Shown here one piece after another: positions 61,582-64,000 of a DNA stretch of 64,000 bases. Positions within the stretch are counted from its first letter, which is position 1, and every line of letters begins with the position of its first letter. The notes beneath the pieces are model-generated. The model was given only the letters and a program-made list of their open reading frames with translations, searched no databases and was not told the origin of the DNA. The stretch covers positions 12,053,176-12,117,175 of the forward strand of contig OZ023187.1 in assembly GCA_963995505.1 (NCBI GenBank), given 5' to 3'. Made by a program: the position numbers and the translations under genes. This DNA comes from Hypericum androsaemum (taxonomy: Eukaryota > Streptophyta > Magnoliopsida > Malpighiales > Hypericaceae).

Positions 61582-64000
61582 TTCTGTCCGGAGTTGAAGA
61601 ACAAGAAGAATGGCGAGAAGTCCAGTGCTCCGAAAGGAGAAAGTTCTGATAGCGGCAGTGCTAGTGTTGCCACCACCACTCAGAAAGAAGAATCTGATGG
61701 AGACCTTTTGTCTGTGATTGATGGGAAGTCAAAAATTGATGCTGCTTGGATCCTTGATTCTGCTTGTACGTTTCATATGTGTTCTATCAGGGACTGGTTT
61801 TCAACATATGAACGTGCGGAGGGTAATGTTCTCATGGGAAATAATTTTGTCTGCAAGGTTGTTGGTATTGGCACAGTGAAGATCAAGATGCATGATGGTG
61901 TCATTCGAACCTTGACGAATGTGAGGCATATCCCTGATTTGAAGCGGAACTTGATTTCGCTGAGTACTTTTGATACATTGGGGTACAAGTATATCGGAGA
62001 AGGTGGAGTTCTTCGTGTGAGTAAGAACTCATTAGTGCATATGAAGGCCAAAAAGGAGGTTGGGAATCTGTATGTTTTGCAGGGTTCTACAGTTACAGGG
62101 ACTGCTGCTGCTGCTGCATCTGGCTCATTGACAGATTCTGAGAACACCTCATTGTGGCATATGCGACTTGGTCACAGGAGCGAGAAAGGCATGACCGAGC
62201 TAAATAGGAGAGGATTATTATGTGGACAGGGTATTGGGAAGCTGGAATTTTGTGAGCACTGCGTGTTTGGCAAGCAGAAGAAAGTCAGTTTTCAGAAAGG
62301 TGTGCACACTACAAAGGGAAAACTTGACAATGTTCATTCTGATCTTTGGGGACCATCTCAAGTTGCAACAAAGAATGGTTCCAAGTATATGCTGACTATC
62401 ATTGATGATTATTCGAGGAAGGTGTGGGCGTTCTTCTTGAAGAGTAAGGATCATGTCTTTGTCACTTTTAAGCAGTGGAAGACTATGATTGAGAAGCAGA
62501 CTGGGAGAGATGTTAAGCATCTCCGCACAGACAATGGATTAGAGTTTTGCTCTAGTTGGTTTGACGAGTTCTGCAAGAATGAGGGTATTGTCAGGCATAA
62601 GACAATCCCGGGTACACCTCAACAGAATGGAGTCGCTGAAAGAATGAACAGAACTTTGTTGGAAAAAGTTTATTGTATGCTGTCAAATACTGGTTTGCCT
62701 AAGTCATTTTGGGCTAAAGCTGCTTCCACTGCCTGTCACCTTGTAAATCGTTCACCTCATGCATCACTTGATGGTAAGGTACCTGAAGAATTGTGGTCTG
62801 GAAATCCTCCTAATTATGCTATTTTGAAGATATTTGGGTGTCCTGCCTATGCTCATGTGAATAATGGCAAATTAGAGCCAAGATCTGTGAAATGTATCTT
62901 CCTTGGCTATGCTTCTGGAGTGAAGGGATACAAGTAGTGGTGTCCTGAGCTGTCTAAGGTCTTGCTGAGTAGGAATGTTATTTTCAAAGAGACAGATATG
63001 CTGAGTAAGAGGGAGGATGTTTCTTCACCTGGTACTTCTAGTGCTCCAAGTATGGACTTGCAAAAGTCAAAAGTGCAGGTGGAGTTTGATGCTGATCCAG
63101 AAGCGAGTTCCTCCCATGATGTTGATTGCCATGAAACTACTCATGGTGGGTTGTCTGATGAAGCTGAGAATGTTGGCACAGTTGAGAGGGAGCCAGCATA
63201 TTCCATTGCTAAAGACAGGCCCAGAAGAATGATCAGGCCTCCACAGAAGTTGGGTGAGGCTGATTTTGTTACTTTTGCCTTGAATGTGGCAGAAGAAGTT
63301 GATAGCTGTGAAGAACCGTCTAGTTACTCAGATGCTGTGAAGTCAAAAGACTCTGCTAGATGGTTGGTTGCTATGGAGGAAGAGATGGAATCTCTTCACA
63401 AGAACAAGACTTGGGAGATTACTAAGCTGCCTAAGGATAAGAAGGTTGTCAGTTGCAAGTGGGTATTCAAGAAGAAGGATGGTATACCTGGAGTTGAAGA
63501 GCCAAGATACAAGGCTAGGCTAGTGGCTAGAGGATATAGTCAGATTCCTGGTGTGGACTTTAATGAGGTGTTTTCACCAGTTGTGAAGCATACCTCAATT
63601 CGTTCTCTTCTTGGTATTGTTGCTATGCTGGATTTGGAGCTTGAACAGCTTGGTGTGAAGACAGCTTTCTTGAATGGAGAGCTTGAGGAGCGGCTTTATA
63701 TGGCACAGCCTGAGGGTTTTCATGTTGAAGGAAAAGAAGACCATGTGTGCTTGTTGAAGAAGTCCATGTATGGCCTTAAGCAGTCTCCGAGGCAATGGTA
63801 TAAAAGGTTTGACTCCTTTATGATTTCTCATGGTTATGAGAGGAGCAAGTATGATAGTTGTGTTTACCTGAAAAGGCTACACGACGGTTCCCAAGTGTAT
63901 TTACTCCTGTATGTGGATGACATGTTAATTGCTGCTAGTGATAAAGGAGAGGTGAGGAAGCTCAAAGCTCTGTTGAGTAGCGAGTTTGAGATGAAAGATT
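61582..64000 (+). pseudogene. copia Pol: protease, integrase, reverse transcriptase (partial)
   Basis: Same frame as gag. Protease: AAWILDSACTFHMC. Integrase: an H-X-H/C-X2-C zinc region (LWHMRLGH ... FCEHCVFGKQKK), then the catalytic HSDLWGP, RTDNGLEF and NGVAERMNRTL (D, D, E). A TAG at 62,935-62,937 interrupts after KGYK. Reverse transcriptase follows: KWVFKKKDG, YKARLVARGYSQ, FSPVVKHTSIR, KTAFLNGELEE, KSMYGLKQSPRQWY and YVDD (63,910-63,921). RNase H lies past the window. The conserved catalytic residues suggest a young insertion. Confidence 0.9.

Larger units (their letters stand above)
59884..64000 (+). mobile_element. Ty1/copia LTR retrotransposon (runs off window)
   Basis: It begins with an LTR (59,884-60,102), then the primer site, a GC-rich leader, and a gag-pol frame in the order Gag, protease, integrase, reverse transcriptase, which is the copia order. 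The 3' part and second LTR lie beyond 64,000. It sits in or beside an intron of the DC1 gene on the opposite strand. Two in-frame TAG codons (61,579 and 62,935) break an otherwise open frame, so this copy is recent but probably not autonomous. Confidence 0.93.

Overview
This is nuclear DNA from a flowering plant. The evidence is spliced genes with GT-AG introns, plant-specific families (an S-domain receptor kinase, NFD4/nodulin-like transporters, a DUF1635 protein, a DC1 zinc-finger gene), tRNA-Met-primed Ty1/copia LTR elements, plant LINE tails, an hAT-like element and an endogenous caulimovirid. A eudicot is likely, but species cannot be read from the sequence alone. About a third of the window is genes or gene remnants; the rest is AT-rich intergenic DNA with many short transposon remnants.

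Layout. 1-6.25 kb: two partial copies of an endogenous plant pararetrovirus (Caulimoviridae) joined tail to tail. The left copy has capsid/zinc-finger, protease, reverse transcriptase, RNase H and a second ORF; the right copy, on the minus strand, has only the capsid end. 7.56-8.12 kb: a 22-bp tandem array. 8.52-14.47 kb: a complete DNA ligase 1 gene (17 coding exons, 768 aa). 14.9-15.3 kb: a 5'-truncated LINE with target-site duplication. 17.5-18.4 kb: a DUF1635 coiled-coil gene. 19.1-36.4 kb: a gene-free transposon field. It holds two related long-TIR elements (19.1 and 27.7 kb), a deleted copia element with both LTRs (21.8 kb), copia fragments (24.2 and 29.6-30.6 kb), a local segmental duplication around a 32-bp minisatellite (31.4-33.6 kb), a GTTTTAAA-ended element (34.4 kb) and an hAT-like element (35.5 kb).

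36.8-39.2 kb: a shugoshin gene (9 exons, 290 aa, minus strand). 40.3-43.8 kb: a 12-exon gene for a 503-aa plant protein that I tentatively relate to the NSE6/ASAP1 subunit of SMC5/6 (minus strand). 45.3-46.95 and 50.6-52.2 kb: two intronless NFD4-like major-facilitator paralogues in convergent orientation. 54.5-57.5 kb: a complete G-type lectin S-receptor-like kinase (7 exons, 826 aa, minus strand). 58.1-58.5 kb: a LINE tail. 58.8-59.85 kb: the 3' part of a DC1-domain gene, broken and cut off on its 5' side by a Ty1/copia retrotransposon that starts at 59,884 and runs off the window end.

Ligase 1, shugoshin and the possible SMC5/6 subunit all act in chromosome maintenance, but they are far apart and separately transcribed, so I treat the neighbourhood as coincidence. 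All exon boundaries were derived by hand from splice-site consensus, reading-frame continuity and family conservation; no alignment program was run.
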